DNA from: Branchiostoma floridae
Lineage: Eukaryota; Chordata; Leptocardii; Amphioxiformes; Branchiostomatidae
Length of the DNA stretch: 64,000 bases
Direction: 5' to 3'
NCBI RefSeq assembly: GCF_000003815.2
Contig: NC_049983.1
Span: 12,100,283 to 12,164,282 of the forward strand
In this document: positions 39,401 to 49,200 of the stretch, piece by piece
Layout of the letters: each line of letters begins with the position of its first letter
Numbering within the stretch: position 1 is the first letter of the stretch
Notes under the pieces: generated by a model
What the model was told of the DNA's origin: nothing
What the model saw: only the letters and a program-made list of their open reading frames with translations
The model's database searches: none
Program-made: the position numbers and the translations under genes

Positions 39401-41586
39401 ACAATGGTATACACAATCATGTTATACCTTACCTCACATGAATGACTCATACACACAGGGGCATTTAAACCACAAGGTACAGGCTGTAAGTGGAGCTTTA
39501 GTTGAGATTGGTGGCTGACACAACTTTGACACACAAACACACTCATTCAGTCTTACTTTCTTACTTCAATATGGAGATTCAAAGCAACAGGAGAATAGGT
39601 GTACATTTATCTACCAAGTTGTAAGTACATGTACCTGTGAACGTTGTTGTCTGGCTGTTGATGTGAAGGTGGTTCATTGGGTGGTGCAGCCTGAGCCTGT
39701 ACTGTCCCCTCTCCTGGGGCAGTTTTCTCAGTCTCAGCTGGCTGGTCCTGAGTCACCTCAGCAGGCGGTTCAGACTGACCACTGACCGGCTGGCTGGCGT
39801 CCCCGGATCCATTTCCTGACTGTGACGTCTCTTGAGTCGCTTGTTGTTCAGTTTCAGCAGGAACAACTTTTACTTGATTGTTTTCTAAAAAAAAGACCAT
39901 AAAAAATGAAACACAAAGGACAAAAAGGAAAATGCAAATTCTCTACCAGAGACATCAGTTACTGCATTGATACCATAGCAGAAAAGAGCCTGCAGAAAAA
40001 TGCCATTGTATAAACATCAGAAAAAGCCCCACTTACCAATTTGAACATTAACAGCACTGCTAGGGTCTGATGCTTTGCCTATAGAAGCCAATATGGCATT
40101 CAGCTGCTCTTGTGTCAAAGTTACAGTTCCTTCTCCAGCCTTCCCATCATTCTTTGTTCCTTTCCCATCATCCTTTCCCCTCTTCGTCCTTTGATTGAGG
40201 GGAGGCTTTCTATTGGCTGGTTTGACTTTCTTTGCTTGGCTCTGATTGGATGTTGGTCCTTCATCCCTGTTCTCATTGGCTGGTTCCTCCTGAGCAGGTC
40301 TTCTCAGGGGATGTTTGTTCTGCTTTGACAGGTAGATGTCCTTCTGTAAACGACACAAACAAAATTAAAAATCTTCAAAATGTTTAATGATATTAATGGA
40401 AATAGAATACTGAAAACATAAATCAGATTTCTGATGCGTAAAATATGTACTCAAAAGAAAATATGATACGGGAAACAGCCCTCACCTTTTTCTTTTTCGG
40501 CTGGGGTTGGCCTGTCAGGATAACATGAAAAGATTGTTAGAAATCAGTGTGTAGTGTACAGTAACATTCTGGATCTTAAATACAATAGTCTAATGTTACA
40601 TCAGGGATGACACAGTAAACTCATCATTGGCCAAAGTCTGATTATTTTTTAGGTGTGGAGATATCAGTTTTCTGTTCCTTTTTCTTCCAGTCCTTTTCTA
40701 CATGTATGACTGAGATAACTAAGGCCGCATGGCGCGTTGGATACACCCGATCCCTCAATCTCGGAAGTTAAGTCGTGGTCCGAACAGTTCTTGGATGGGA
40801 GTCCCCCAACCAAGGACGACCGGATTGCTGTATCCGGACCAAGCATGGTCATTCCACAAAGTCGTCCTCCGGGAGGGACGTAAAACGGGGGTACCGTGCT
40901 CAAGTAGGTGCCTCGACCACGTTAAACAGCCTCGTTACTCATTGGGTACCTACTGGCTGGCAAAATACACCAGATGATGATGATTATATTACCTGGAAAT
41001 AACAAACAGTAACTGACCTCTGACCGGGAAGATGGCCGGCTTCCCATCATGAATCTGCACTGCAAGGTTCCCACTGTCATGGGAAAAAGATTAGAATAGG
41101 GATTTAACATTGATCTAGCATTGTTCCCTGTATGTTTTTGCTGATTCTCAAAGAAGATATCATGTAACAACCTTAAATTAGCATATCATAAAACATCGGA
41201 TAAAGAATACAATAACTTCAACAGCACTGCATCAACGCATTGTCATCAAAATTACATTCAGTTTTAATATATGTGGTCGTGCACGAAAATTACGTTAACC
41301 TTTAATATAATTTTCATAATACTAGTTCAACGTTATTTTGTTTATAAACACATAATTGAACTGTTTCTTGGTATCAAATTATGATCAATGTCGACAAAAT
41401 ATAAGCATATAGAGTCTGCTAATGAAAAGTTGGTAATAGCAACTTCGCAGAGACTGACATCGTAGAAAAAGTAAGTTAACGTTACGTTCTGGTCCAATAA
41501 GTTTTTCAGACATTCAGTTTGGAAGATCATCGTCTCCCCTCCCCATATGTGGCCAGTTCCTTCTTCCCAACTCACCCGAAATTCAT
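27498..41586 (-). CDS. CCDC66: CCDC66, cilium/centrosome microtubule-associated protein, complete, 21 coding exons
   Basis: Orthologue of CCDC66, a coiled-coil protein of centriolar satellites, centrosomes and cilia known in vertebrates. Exons in transcript order: 41586-41576, 41073-41018, 40511-40486, 40343-40037, 39884-39635, 38950-38841, 38416-38247, 36636-36448, 34682-34610, 34470-34412, 33803-33598, 33225-33193, 32538-32451, 31068-30907, 30429-30361, 30054-29772, 29603-29525, 29396-28578, 28391-28160, 27835-27755, 27596-27498. The lengths sum to 3402 nt (1133 aa plus stop; human about 948) and every phase agrees. Matches to human CCDC66 from memory, in order: N-terminal MNFG; LTQEQLNAIL (107-116); AEARKAQLRREL; DAWTRHFDTYHP; NFLRTGAALKDPAQLEE; the charged coiled coil at about 526-620; TAVQT; KASERYPNKLKKKREE; DFIPFRR; and DPLLNPSVVKNPQRQ near the C-terminus. 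Confidence 0.92.
27755..27835 (-). other. CCDC66: Conserved C-terminal helix exon of CCDC66
   Basis: Encodes DPLLNPSVVKNPQRQGEILK and a following helix (QLKSLRE) that continues into the last exon as GLLMRQREIES. This matches the C-terminal block of human CCDC66 (DPLLNPNMVKNRDRQQAILK) almost residue for residue and is the strongest single piece of evidence for the gene name. Confidence 0.9.
28578..29396 (-). other. CCDC66: Long basic, repeat-containing exon 18 of CCDC66
   Basis: This 819-nt exon encodes about residues 724-996. It begins in a basic stretch containing KASERYPNKLKKKREE, aligned to the human segment starting ASEKYPKQLQKQREE. After that it carries three copies of a proline motif, SPPVPTL, SPPVPAL and SPPIPAL, each followed by basic residues, then an RS/SP-rich tail (SPDRSRNPRRSPSKSPD). 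The repeated SPP-x-PAL motif may be a partner-binding site; I do not recall it in the human protein. Confidence 0.75.
29772..30054 (-). other. CCDC66: CCDC66 exon 16, proline/histidine-rich linker
   Basis: Begins EKRQQRMRHLERHGHDVTNL, matching the human stretch RIRELTQKGHDTSRL, then turns into a proline, serine and histidine-rich linker and ends ETAVQT, matching the human DTGVQTDD segment. Phase 0 at the start, one base left over at the end. Confidence 0.8.
30361..33225 (-). other. CCDC66: Conserved CCDC66 core domain exons
   Basis: Exons 12-15 (33225-33193, 32538-32451, 31068-30907, 30429-30361) encode the conserved block from NFLRTGAALKDPAQLEELE through a continuous E/R/Q-rich helix (EERQRVKREERERRAREEA) to MLFESMQQAEQQALQ. 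This is the region shared by all CCDC66 proteins and is expected to form a long coiled coil. The 936-bp inverted-repeat element at 31410-32345 sits in the intron between exons 13 and 14. Confidence 0.85.
31410..32345. mobile_element. 936-bp element with 139-bp terminal inverted repeats
   Basis: The left arm 31410-31548 and the right arm 32207-32345 are near-perfect reverse complements of each other. They start GGTTGATTCGCG (left) and GGTCGATTCGCG (right, read inward) and end at CTATCTACAAA. The roughly 660-bp centre is unrelated to the arms, is CpG-containing and has a repeated TTCTCGCGA motif. No transposase is present, so this is a non-autonomous DNA transposon or foldback element inside a CCDC66 intron. 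A clear target duplication is not visible, so the superfamily is unknown. Confidence 0.8.
34799..36024. mobile_element. 1226-bp element with terminal inverted repeats flanked by TA
   Basis: The ends are CTCTCACCTCTCAAATA at 34799 and its reverse complement ending at 36024, each flanked by TA (34797-34798 and 36025-36026). This fits a TA-targeting DNA transposon such as a Tc1/mariner relative. Just inside both ends are subrepeats of AATAAAAGTACC or AATAAACGTACC type. No transposase is seen. The centre carries a promoter-like CpG stretch and a 30-codon ORF at 35377-35469. It lies in the CCDC66 intron between exons 8 and 9. Confidence 0.75.
35377..35469 (+). other. 30-codon ORF with promoter-like upstream DNA inside the TIR element
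   Basis: ATG in AACATGGCGGA (a YY1-like context) opens a frame reading MADLFEPIERYALFWNDFF and eleven more residues before TGA. A possible donor (GTGAAA) overlaps the stop, so it could equally be a first exon. About 40 bp upstream are TCTCGCGC and ACCGCGAGA, resembling the TCTCGCGAGA promoter element. It may be a captured first exon with its promoter. No function is claimed. Confidence 0.35.
36071..36415. repeat. Imperfect tandem duplication, period about 176 bp
   Basis: Two diverged adjacent copies. The first begins near 36071 and contains CAAATCTATGCCGAAGCTGCAT; the second begins near 36248 and contains CAAATCTATGCCAGGGCAGCAT. Both end with a TGTCACCAA...AATCAAACAATA-like or ATCATCAAACAATAATG-like segment followed by GAAACCA. 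Located in a CCDC66 intron beside the TIR element. Noncoding. Confidence 0.75.
40721..40990 (+). mobile_element. 5S-rRNA-derived SINE
   Basis: The first roughly 110 bp resemble 5S rRNA: CCCGATC, then ATCTCGGAAGTTAAG, then CTTGGATGGGAG, in the order and spacing of the 5S internal promoter region. The body contains GTCGTCCTCCGGGAGGGACG, which can form a small hairpin, and the 3' end is a short GATGATGATGATT microsatellite. This is the layout of a SINE3-type (5S head) retroposon. It lies in the second CCDC66 intron, antisense to the gene. Confidence 0.8.
41576..41586 (-). other. CCDC66: 11-nt first coding exon of CCDC66
   Basis: ATGAATTTCGG followed by the donor GTGAGT encodes MNF and two bases of G. 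It joins the exon at 41073-41018 to read MNFGGNLAVQIHDGK, which parallels the start of the human protein (MNLGDG, then a DGK a little later). It is too short for automatic gene finders and would easily be missed. Confidence 0.8.
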
Positions 41587-41830
41587 GTCATCTCCTTCAT
41601 AATACCCCCTGTAGCATCAGCGAATAGACTCCGACAAATGTGTATCTATATGTTGTTCACAATCGCAGAATTCAGCCCGTTAATCCGATCTTCCAGTCCT
41701 GCCTACAATGTTATTCTGCCCAGTGGTATTTGAGGTATTATGGCCTCCGTTTAACGGCGGCGCGCACACAATAAGCGCCACGCTACTATTGGTCAATCCC
41801 ATCGGTGAGGATAGTTTCGTCGACGGCAGT
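41587..41830 (-). promoter_or_regulatory. CCDC66: Candidate CCDC66 promoter, overlapping the left arm of the inverted repeat
   Basis: Only about 157 bp separate the CCDC66 ATG from the left end of the large inverted repeat at 41743. Read on the - strand, the arm supplies GATTGACCAATAG (a CCAAT box, near 41790-41802), a CpG-rich GGCGGCGCGC stretch and ATGGCGGAA (YY1-like). These are typical TATA-less promoter parts, so the promoter probably overlaps the repeat arm. Confidence 0.45.
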
Positions 41831-42065
41831 ACAGCAGTTCCGCCATAATTCAACATTTGAGCGCATAAAACACGGCCTTTTAGAGCATACTCATGCTATG
41901 TAAGCCCTTAAACAGGTAGGTCCTTTTCTATATGATTCTAAGAAACATAAGTAATCGGAATTGACCCGAGCTTATGGTTCAAAACAGTAACTTTGTTACG
42001 CATATTTATCCCGGAAGCAAGTCGCTTCCTTGCCCCTAGTTAGTCCCTCATTCATCGGTTAAATT

Positions 42066-42811
42066 TTAGCTCTCTAGAGACCAGATAACACACCTTACAG
42101 GTAATATTTGCGTGGCTCTTAGCTCTTGGGACCAGGTAACACACCTTACAGGTAATATTTGCGTGGCTCTTAGCTCTTGGGACCAGGTAACACACCTTAC
42201 AGGTAATATTTGCGTGGCTCTTAGCTCTGGGGACCTGGTAACGCACCTTACAGTTTATATTTGTGTGGCTCTTAGCTCTGGGGACCAGGTAACACACCTT
42301 ACAGGTAATATTTGTGTGGCTCTTAGCTCTGTGGACCAGGTAACACACCGTACAGGTAATATTTGCATGGCTCTAAGCTCTGGGGACCAGGTAACACACC
42401 GTACAGGTAATATTTGTGTGGCTCTTAGCTCTGGGGACCAGGTAACACACCTTACAGGTAATATTTGTGTGGCTCTTAGCTCTTGGGACCAGGTAACACA
42501 CCGTACAGGTAATATTTGCGTGGCTCTTAGCTCTGAGGACCAGGTAACATACCTTACAGGTAATATTTGTGTGGCTCTTAGCTCTGGGGACCTGGTAACG
42601 CACCTTACAGGTAATATTTGTGTGGCTCTTAGCTCTGGGGACCAGGTAACACACCTTACAGGTAATATTTGTGTGGCTCTTAGCTCTGGGGACCAGGTAA
42701 CACACCGTACAGGTAATATTTGTGTGGCTCTTAGCTCTTGGGACCAGGTAACACACCGTACAGGTAATATTTGTGTGGCTCTTAGCTCTGGGAACCTGGT
42801 TACCCACCTTA
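42066..42811. repeat. 51-bp tandem array, left arm (about 15 units)
   Basis: The unit contains GGTAATATTTG, TGGCTCTTAGCTCT and GGGACCAGGTAACACACC; copies are spaced exactly 51 bp apart. Two more diverged units follow the inserted MITE (about 43145-43255). Because 51 is a multiple of three, the array stays open in frames on both strands, giving artificial ORFs of up to 265 codons. These are not proteins. Confidence 0.92.
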
Positions 42812-43144
42812 GGCCACACCAATTTAATTTCTTGGTTCACGGATTCGCTCGCTCCTATGTTTTGGGAAATAAAATAAAAAATTACCACTCAGCAAATTTT
42901 CACCATTAATGAAACCATTCACCAGCTTTCTGGTGTAGCAAATTGGCCTTTATATTATAAGCTCCTTAAAGTGTGGATACAGGTGCTGTTACTGTACAAT
43001 AAGTGTTTTTGTACTTTTTTGGATTAGCCATTACCTTTACCCCAACCATTTTACAATTTTTTTTTTTTTAATTTTTATTTCGCCCTCTCGCTCCATATTT
43101 TTTATGAAAATCTCCGTGAACCACGAAATTAAATTGGTGTGGCC
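42812..43144. mobile_element. 333-bp MITE, PIF/Harbinger-like, inserted in the array
   Basis: The ends are GGCCACACCAATTTAATTTC and, inverted, GAAATTAAATTGGTGTGGCC, with the match continuing to about 30 bp (GGTTCACGGA). TTA flanks both ends (42809-42811 and 43145-43147), a 3-bp TWA target duplication as made by PIF/Harbinger transposases. The host 51-bp repeat resumes on the far side with TTACAGGTAATATT, which confirms the boundaries. It has no coding capacity. Confidence 0.85.
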
Positions 43145-44724
43145 TTACAGGTAATATTTTTGTGTCTATTAACTCTAGGGACTAGATAAGGCACCTTACA
43201 GGTAATATCTTTGTGGCTTCTAGCTCTGGGTACCAGGGAACACAATTCTGCATTCACAGTACATTCAAATAATTGTTTTGTTGCTTGTTTTCACTGTACA
43301 TGTTTAGCTGGAGGCACGTTCTGTAGCCAGATGCTTCTTATTAAATCTAAGGAGAGTAAGCTATTTTACATTTCTCTAGCAGCACAGACCCACTGGTCAG
43401 ACCACTGGAACAAGATTGATGGCCAATACATGTTCTATATCTTGTCTTGCCTGTGTGATTAGAATTTTTGTACATTGTTTCAGATGGAGATTGTCACTAA
43501 GAAAATGAAGAGTCATCAGGGAAGGCTTGCCACAGACCCACACTGATGTAGACTTGAGTCAACCAGGCGAACTGAGTTGCATTTGCTTATGAGGTAACAA
43601 GGACACAGAAAACATATTCTTAACAAAAGATACACGAACTAAGATCTTGGAACAAAGTCAAGGATAGGTTCCACTTCTCGCTTCTTGCAGGTATGAATGT
43701 ATGGAAAGGATGGAGCTTATATTACATTGTTTGTCTAATTGCGTATTTAAAGTAACATAATTTTTCCTGTGCTATGTTGATATTAGAAGATATGGAACAT
43801 ATATTGTATGCAATTGAGGCTATTTATCTTTGTTGTATAATACCGTCTGCAACAATATGACATCCATCTTCATTCTTATTTAGATCACAATTTTTACAAC
43901 TTCTTGGCTGCACAGGAGTCTGTAATGTGCACCTTTTAGTTTTTAGACATTGATTTTGTGTGAAGTATCTGGAGATTTGTGATGGATTTTCTATGTCATG
44001 TTATATATTTATTATTTTGTGCACAATTCTCCTAGCCTAGGTCGTACTCTGTATGTTTGTAATTTGTTGCACATGACAATGACAATGTGAGACATTTGGC
44101 TACTGTTATGTGAAATGATAATATCCAAAGTGTACATGTAAATATGTTCAGGTTGACTTCTTTTCTGTTAGCAGTGGAAAAGGAAGGGTCCAACGTATCA
44201 TGTAATGAGTAGGTTCTTTGATGTTGAGAGGTGTTAATATTTTCCAACAGTGAACATGACAACATTGTTATGGTATTTGGTGACAATATTTAGTTTGAAT
44301 AGCTCAATTCTTACATGATGTTTTTGTAAAAAAAACACGAAAGTTTTTGCAAAGAACTTAGAAGATGATACGAAATGTCTTTTGTCTCCCAAAGTTTTTT
44401 ATATTATATACATGTACTTTTGTGCAAATTGTGTCACAGAGCGAAGGAGATAGTGAATTAAGTATGTTTACATTACCTACTGGTGCACAATGAAGTTCTT
44501 ATTAAAATGTGAACCTATACCGATTCATTAGACTATTGCTTCAAGTTTCTTTTGTGTTAAGTAATTTTATTTGATGCTTCTCGGATTTTTTCAGAAAAAT
44601 ATTGGGGTGGGCGGTCGAAAAAAAAAGGAAAATAAAATTTTGCAAAAAGTGTTGGGTGAACATATGAGGCTTTAATATATTACACAAAAAAGCAAGGTTA
44701 GTAATCAAGATTTCAGCGTTTCGT

Positions 44725-45856
44725 CTAAAAAATTATTCCGCACCCAATAAAGTTAGTTTGAAGAAAATCAGACATCGTTTCGCGAAAGCATTTTTTATGC
44801 GAAAAAATGCTCTTTTTGCCTCAGAAGGGCAAATTAAGATTTTTTGACCAAATTGTTGCATATTTGATGTAAAAAAATTATTCCGCACCTAATAAAGTTG
44901 GTTTGAACAAAATCGGACATTGTTTCGCGATATCAATTTTTTATGCGAAAAAATGCACTTTTTGCCTCAGAAGGGCAAATTGAGATTTTTTGACCAAAAA
45001 ATTGCATATTTGATGTGAAAAAATTATTCCGCGCCCAATAAAGTTGGTTTGAACAAAATTGGACATTGTTTCGCGATATCATCTTTTTATGCGAAAAAAT
45101 GATCTTTTTGCCTCAGAAGAGCAAATTGAGATTTTTTTACCAAAAAATTGCATATTTGATGTCAACAAATTATTCCGCACCCAATAAAGTTGGTTTGAAC
45201 AAAATCGGACATTGTTTCGCGATATCATCTTTTTATGCGAAAAAATGCTCTTTTTGCCTCAGAAGAGCAAATTGAGATTTTTTGACCAAAAAATTGCATA
45301 TTTGATGTGAAAAAATTATTCCGCGCCCAATAAAGTTGGTTTGAACAAAATCGGACATTGTTTCGCGATATCATTTTTTTATGCGAAAAAATGCTCTTTT
45401 TGCCTCAGAAGAGCAAATTGAGATTTTTTTAACCAAAAAGTTGCATATTGGATGTGAAAAAATTATTCCGCACCCAATAAAGTTGGTTTGAACAAAATCG
45501 GACATTGTTTCGCGATATCATTTTTTTATGCGAAAAAATGCTCTTTTTGCCTCAGAAGAGCAAATTGAGATTTTTTGACCAAAAAGTTGCATATTGGATG
45601 TGAAAAATTATTCCGCACCCAATAAAGTTGGTTTGAACAAAATCGGACATTGTTTCGCGATATCATTTTTTTATGCGAAAAAATGCTCTTTTTGCCAAAG
45701 ACGAGCAAATTGAGATTTTTTTACCAAAAAATTGCATAGTTGATGTCAAAAAATCATTCCACACCCACTAAAGTTGGTTGAACAAAATTGGATATCGTTT
45801 CGCGATATCTTTTTTTCTGCAAAAAAATGCTCTTTTTGCCTCAGAAGAGCAAATCT
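44725..45856. repeat. Satellite-like tandem array, period about 146 bp, nearly 8 units
   Basis: TTCCG (TTCCA in the last unit) recurs at 44736, 44881, 45027, 45173, 45319, 45466, 45611 and 45757, so the spacing is 145-147 bp. Each unit holds two potential hairpins: TTTCGC...GCGAAA around GATATCATTTTTTTAT, and TTTGCC-TCAGAAG-GGCAAA. In later copies the second hairpin decays to AGAGCAAA. AT-rich and noncoding. The last unit runs directly into a Penelope-like coding remnant. Confidence 0.9.
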
Positions 45857-46235
45857 GAGCGATCACTCAAGACCAGGGTCCTTGAGCACAGACTCCCGAG
45901 TTCAACAACCTCAGAAGTTTCCCAACATATTCATATAGAATCGCCTGGTCATTCGGTCTCAAAGGACAAAGTTAAAATCTTGGACATAGAGCCTGACTAT
46001 TTTGCTAGAGGGATCAAAAAAGCCATCTACATCAGAGCTTTACAACCATCCCTATTTAAAACAGAGACATAGCCTTCCTGCAACCTATGATCTGAGCTTG
46101 CTGAGTCACGCGTTCTATTCAGTATTTGCTAAAGATGACGTCACGACAGCAGTGGATTGTTCATCTCTTGACAAAGACTGGTGCTGTTCAGTCGAAAATT
46201 TGGATGAGGCCAATTTTTGTGTTGGATATTACAGT
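45850..46235 (+). pseudogene. Decayed Penelope-like element fragment (GIY-YIG endonuclease end)
   Basis: The reading frame after the satellite gives SLKTRVLEHRLPSSTTSEVS and then EPDYFARGIKKAIYIRALQP. This pattern (R-x-x-E-H near the front, R-x-I-K-x-A-I-Y-I-R-x-x-x-P-S-L at the back) is typical of the C-terminal half of the GIY-YIG endonuclease of Penelope-like retroelements. A TAG follows near 46069, and the downstream sequence continues in another frame (LPATYDLSLLSHAF), so it is frameshifted. The reverse transcriptase part is absent. Confidence 0.6.
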
Positions 46236-49200
46236 TAGAATAGTTCAATAATGACTGAACTACCAACGCAGATGAACTTTCAAATTAAAAGAAAAATGCA
46301 ATTGTGCGTGATGCGCTTCAAATTGACCTTGATTTACCCATGCGAAACATGGATGTCACGATGCGGCCACGCGGCGAGCGCGCAACTTTAACATGTTTGT
46401 TTTTCACCTTGTTTTTTTTTCTTCATATTTATCACACATATTCATGTGGACTTATGTAGCCTCTCTTTGAAATCCCAATTCGACATGAAACATTCGTTTC
46501 CAAGTAACTCTCAGTTAAAGTTTTGGAGACTTGGCATCTATGATAACCTATTTCTCGCAACTTTACAGTAAATGTTGAAATTTCTACAAATATGAGAGGT
46601 ACCACATAAAAAGGAACCAGTGATATCACTGAAAGGCCAGTGATGTCACTAAAAGGGTATGTTGTGTGTGGCTCTTATTGCATCTCTTGTAAAGCTTTAT
46701 TTCGCTGCAGTCAAGCCACCATGAATAAATAGTGGTCTTTCGAAAAATACTTGTGCGGGACACTGAATCTTTTGAAGGAAAATTACTATTAAGTGTCGTT
46801 TATGTCTCTTCTACAAAACAAAAACGGTTTCTCTCAAGTTTGGCTGGCATATCGATGTATATTATCATTATTGTTACATAGATGAATTTAATTGGGGGTA
46901 ATATTTACTTATTGATATAAAGTATCTCCAAGCACATCGACAGCAAGCGCCCAGGAAGGAAGTGGAAACGAAAGACTTGACCAAATGGAACATCACGATT
47001 AAATTTGGCACTCGTTCTGCTGATCACGATCATCATCATTGAACAGGCGGTTTTAGAACTCGTCAAAATACAATGACACACCGCGGCAGGGCAAATCCTG
47101 TAGTTCCGCCAGGATATAGAATGTCGCCATTATATATAACTTGTATGTGTATTCATCAATGCGCACTATGAAGGCTATCTGACAAATGGAATATCAAGAT
47201 ACGTATTTTTGCCAATTGTGCAGATAACAATTCATGAATAGTGGGTTTTTAAACGTCGACAAATGACACCGATAAGCGCCACCTGCTGTACAGATATCGC
47301 ATGAGCTGAATAATGAAGAAAGATGAATCGCCTATATCTGCAATTAGATAGACGACAGAGCAAAACCGCTTAAAGTACATATAGATCAGTATATTAGCCT
47401 ACCGTGGTGAAAATTTCATTGACAGACACCGATTTTTCCTCGTTTCATGAAGTAAATCGCACTCCCGTCATGCGGGGTTCAAATCGGACTAAAATTGCCT
47501 AAGTGGAACATAGCGGTCGGAGTGCGCTCTCACGTTTTTGCCGACACGTCAGTGGTTTTCATACCTCTCTTAGGGAACGACAGATTTCTACCAAATTTGG
47601 TCGGCATATACATGAAAACCTACTTAGTCGCTGTATGAATTCTCATTTAATCATTTTGATTGGTTATTGAGTTTTGAGCTGTTGACGTTTGGAAAATAAA
47701 AGTCCAAAGTGGACTTTGTAGCACAACTCACGGGTATACCGAGTGTAACCACTCACAAAGGAAAGTGCTGATATCGCCGAAATACCCTTAGCAGAGTTAT
47801 ATAAAATTTTGTGCCTATTTCAGGTTGGAAATCCCTAACCCGACATCATTTTGTAATGTCGGACTTTCCGGACTTTGGACTTTTGTGAGATCACAAAAAC
47901 TGACGACTTCGACAGATAAATGGACTCGGTATATCTTTAAACAATTGCAAAATAACGAAAGAGTAACATTTCTAGCAACACAGATAGCTCAGTATATTAG
48001 CCAACCGTTGCCAAAGTATTAAGTGAAAAATACCACTCGCACTCGTTTGATAGGAAAACCTCGTTTGATAGGACTATTCGGCAAATGGGGGTTGGAACGC
48101 GAGTTCCGTGATCCGGACGTGAACGTTTAGAACTTCATCTGCCTCATTAATGTTATGAGAATCGGATTTCTTTCAAATTTGGCTGAAATATTTATAAATG
48201 CTTGCAAAGTCGCTGTGCCAATTGCTATGCTGAAATCATGGATCATTATCGTGTTACTTGTTACTGGGTAACTTTGTAATCAGTGGTCTCAAACACAAAC
48301 CCACCTCCGCTGGTTTCCAAAACAGAGTGCCTACTAAGCCCTATTATTTTGGGTACATAATCCACACACATAAACGCGTACACTTTATTCATACACCTCC
48401 ACATTATGCTGGATACTACTACTACACTTGGGGTGGATATCGCTTCGTCGTACGTGCAACTGCGTGCTGTCTACGTACAAAACGTGGGCGATCCTTTGGG
48501 ATCTGTACGAGGAGTGATCAATAAGTCCTTGGCCTCACCCAGAAATAATGATGAAAGTTATTTGCAAGTTCTTGCCCGAGGGCTAATTGAAACATGAAAC
48601 ATACAGAAAATATAGTAAACATGCATAAAATAACTTAAAAACACTTTGGTATAGATAACAATGGTGACAAGTCTAGAAAAGTGACTATTCTATCAATGAT
48701 ATGGACTGCTGAGAGCTACAATCTACGCATTTGGGGTTTGATTTCTTTTCAGTGGAAGACGAAGTACCCCACCCTTTTCTATAATGAGTGGGTTATGTGA
48801 CGTTAACAGCGTTATAGTTTTGTTTTCGTCAGTAAGCGTTTGGAAATTTTTGTGTTCTGCATGCCTCTTCAAATAACTCCTTTCTTTCCTGGTCATTAGA
48901 GAGGCAGTTAGAAATAAAATGTATTTCGTCTTCCACCGGTTTTGCAATACAATGGTTACATGCTCTTTCGCCCACAGGTAGCTTTTTGTACCGCCCTTTC
49001 TCAATTTCAAGGGGGTGAGCGCTAATTCTAAGTTTCCCCCTTGTCGATCTGACCACGAATTTATCTAGTAACGTTAAATAAGTTATCATTGAGTATCCCT
49101 TCTTTTATAGTTTCTTAAAAATCTTAACTTACCATTACCTGTAGACAGTCTATGAGAAAATGTCTGGATATATATATCTTTCAACCCTTTTCTTAGCGAT

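Noticed and set aside
42112-42909. 265-codon ORF on + and 171-codon ORF on - with a 17-residue repeat
   Set aside because: The frame stays open only because the 51-bp tandem unit is a multiple of three and lacks stops. Both strands are open at once, and the same happens in the right array (49696-50292). This is repeat DNA, not a repeat protein.
47440-47500. GGGGTTCAAATCGGAC, resembling a tRNA T-arm
   Set aside because: No acceptor stem, D-arm or anticodon stem could be paired around it.
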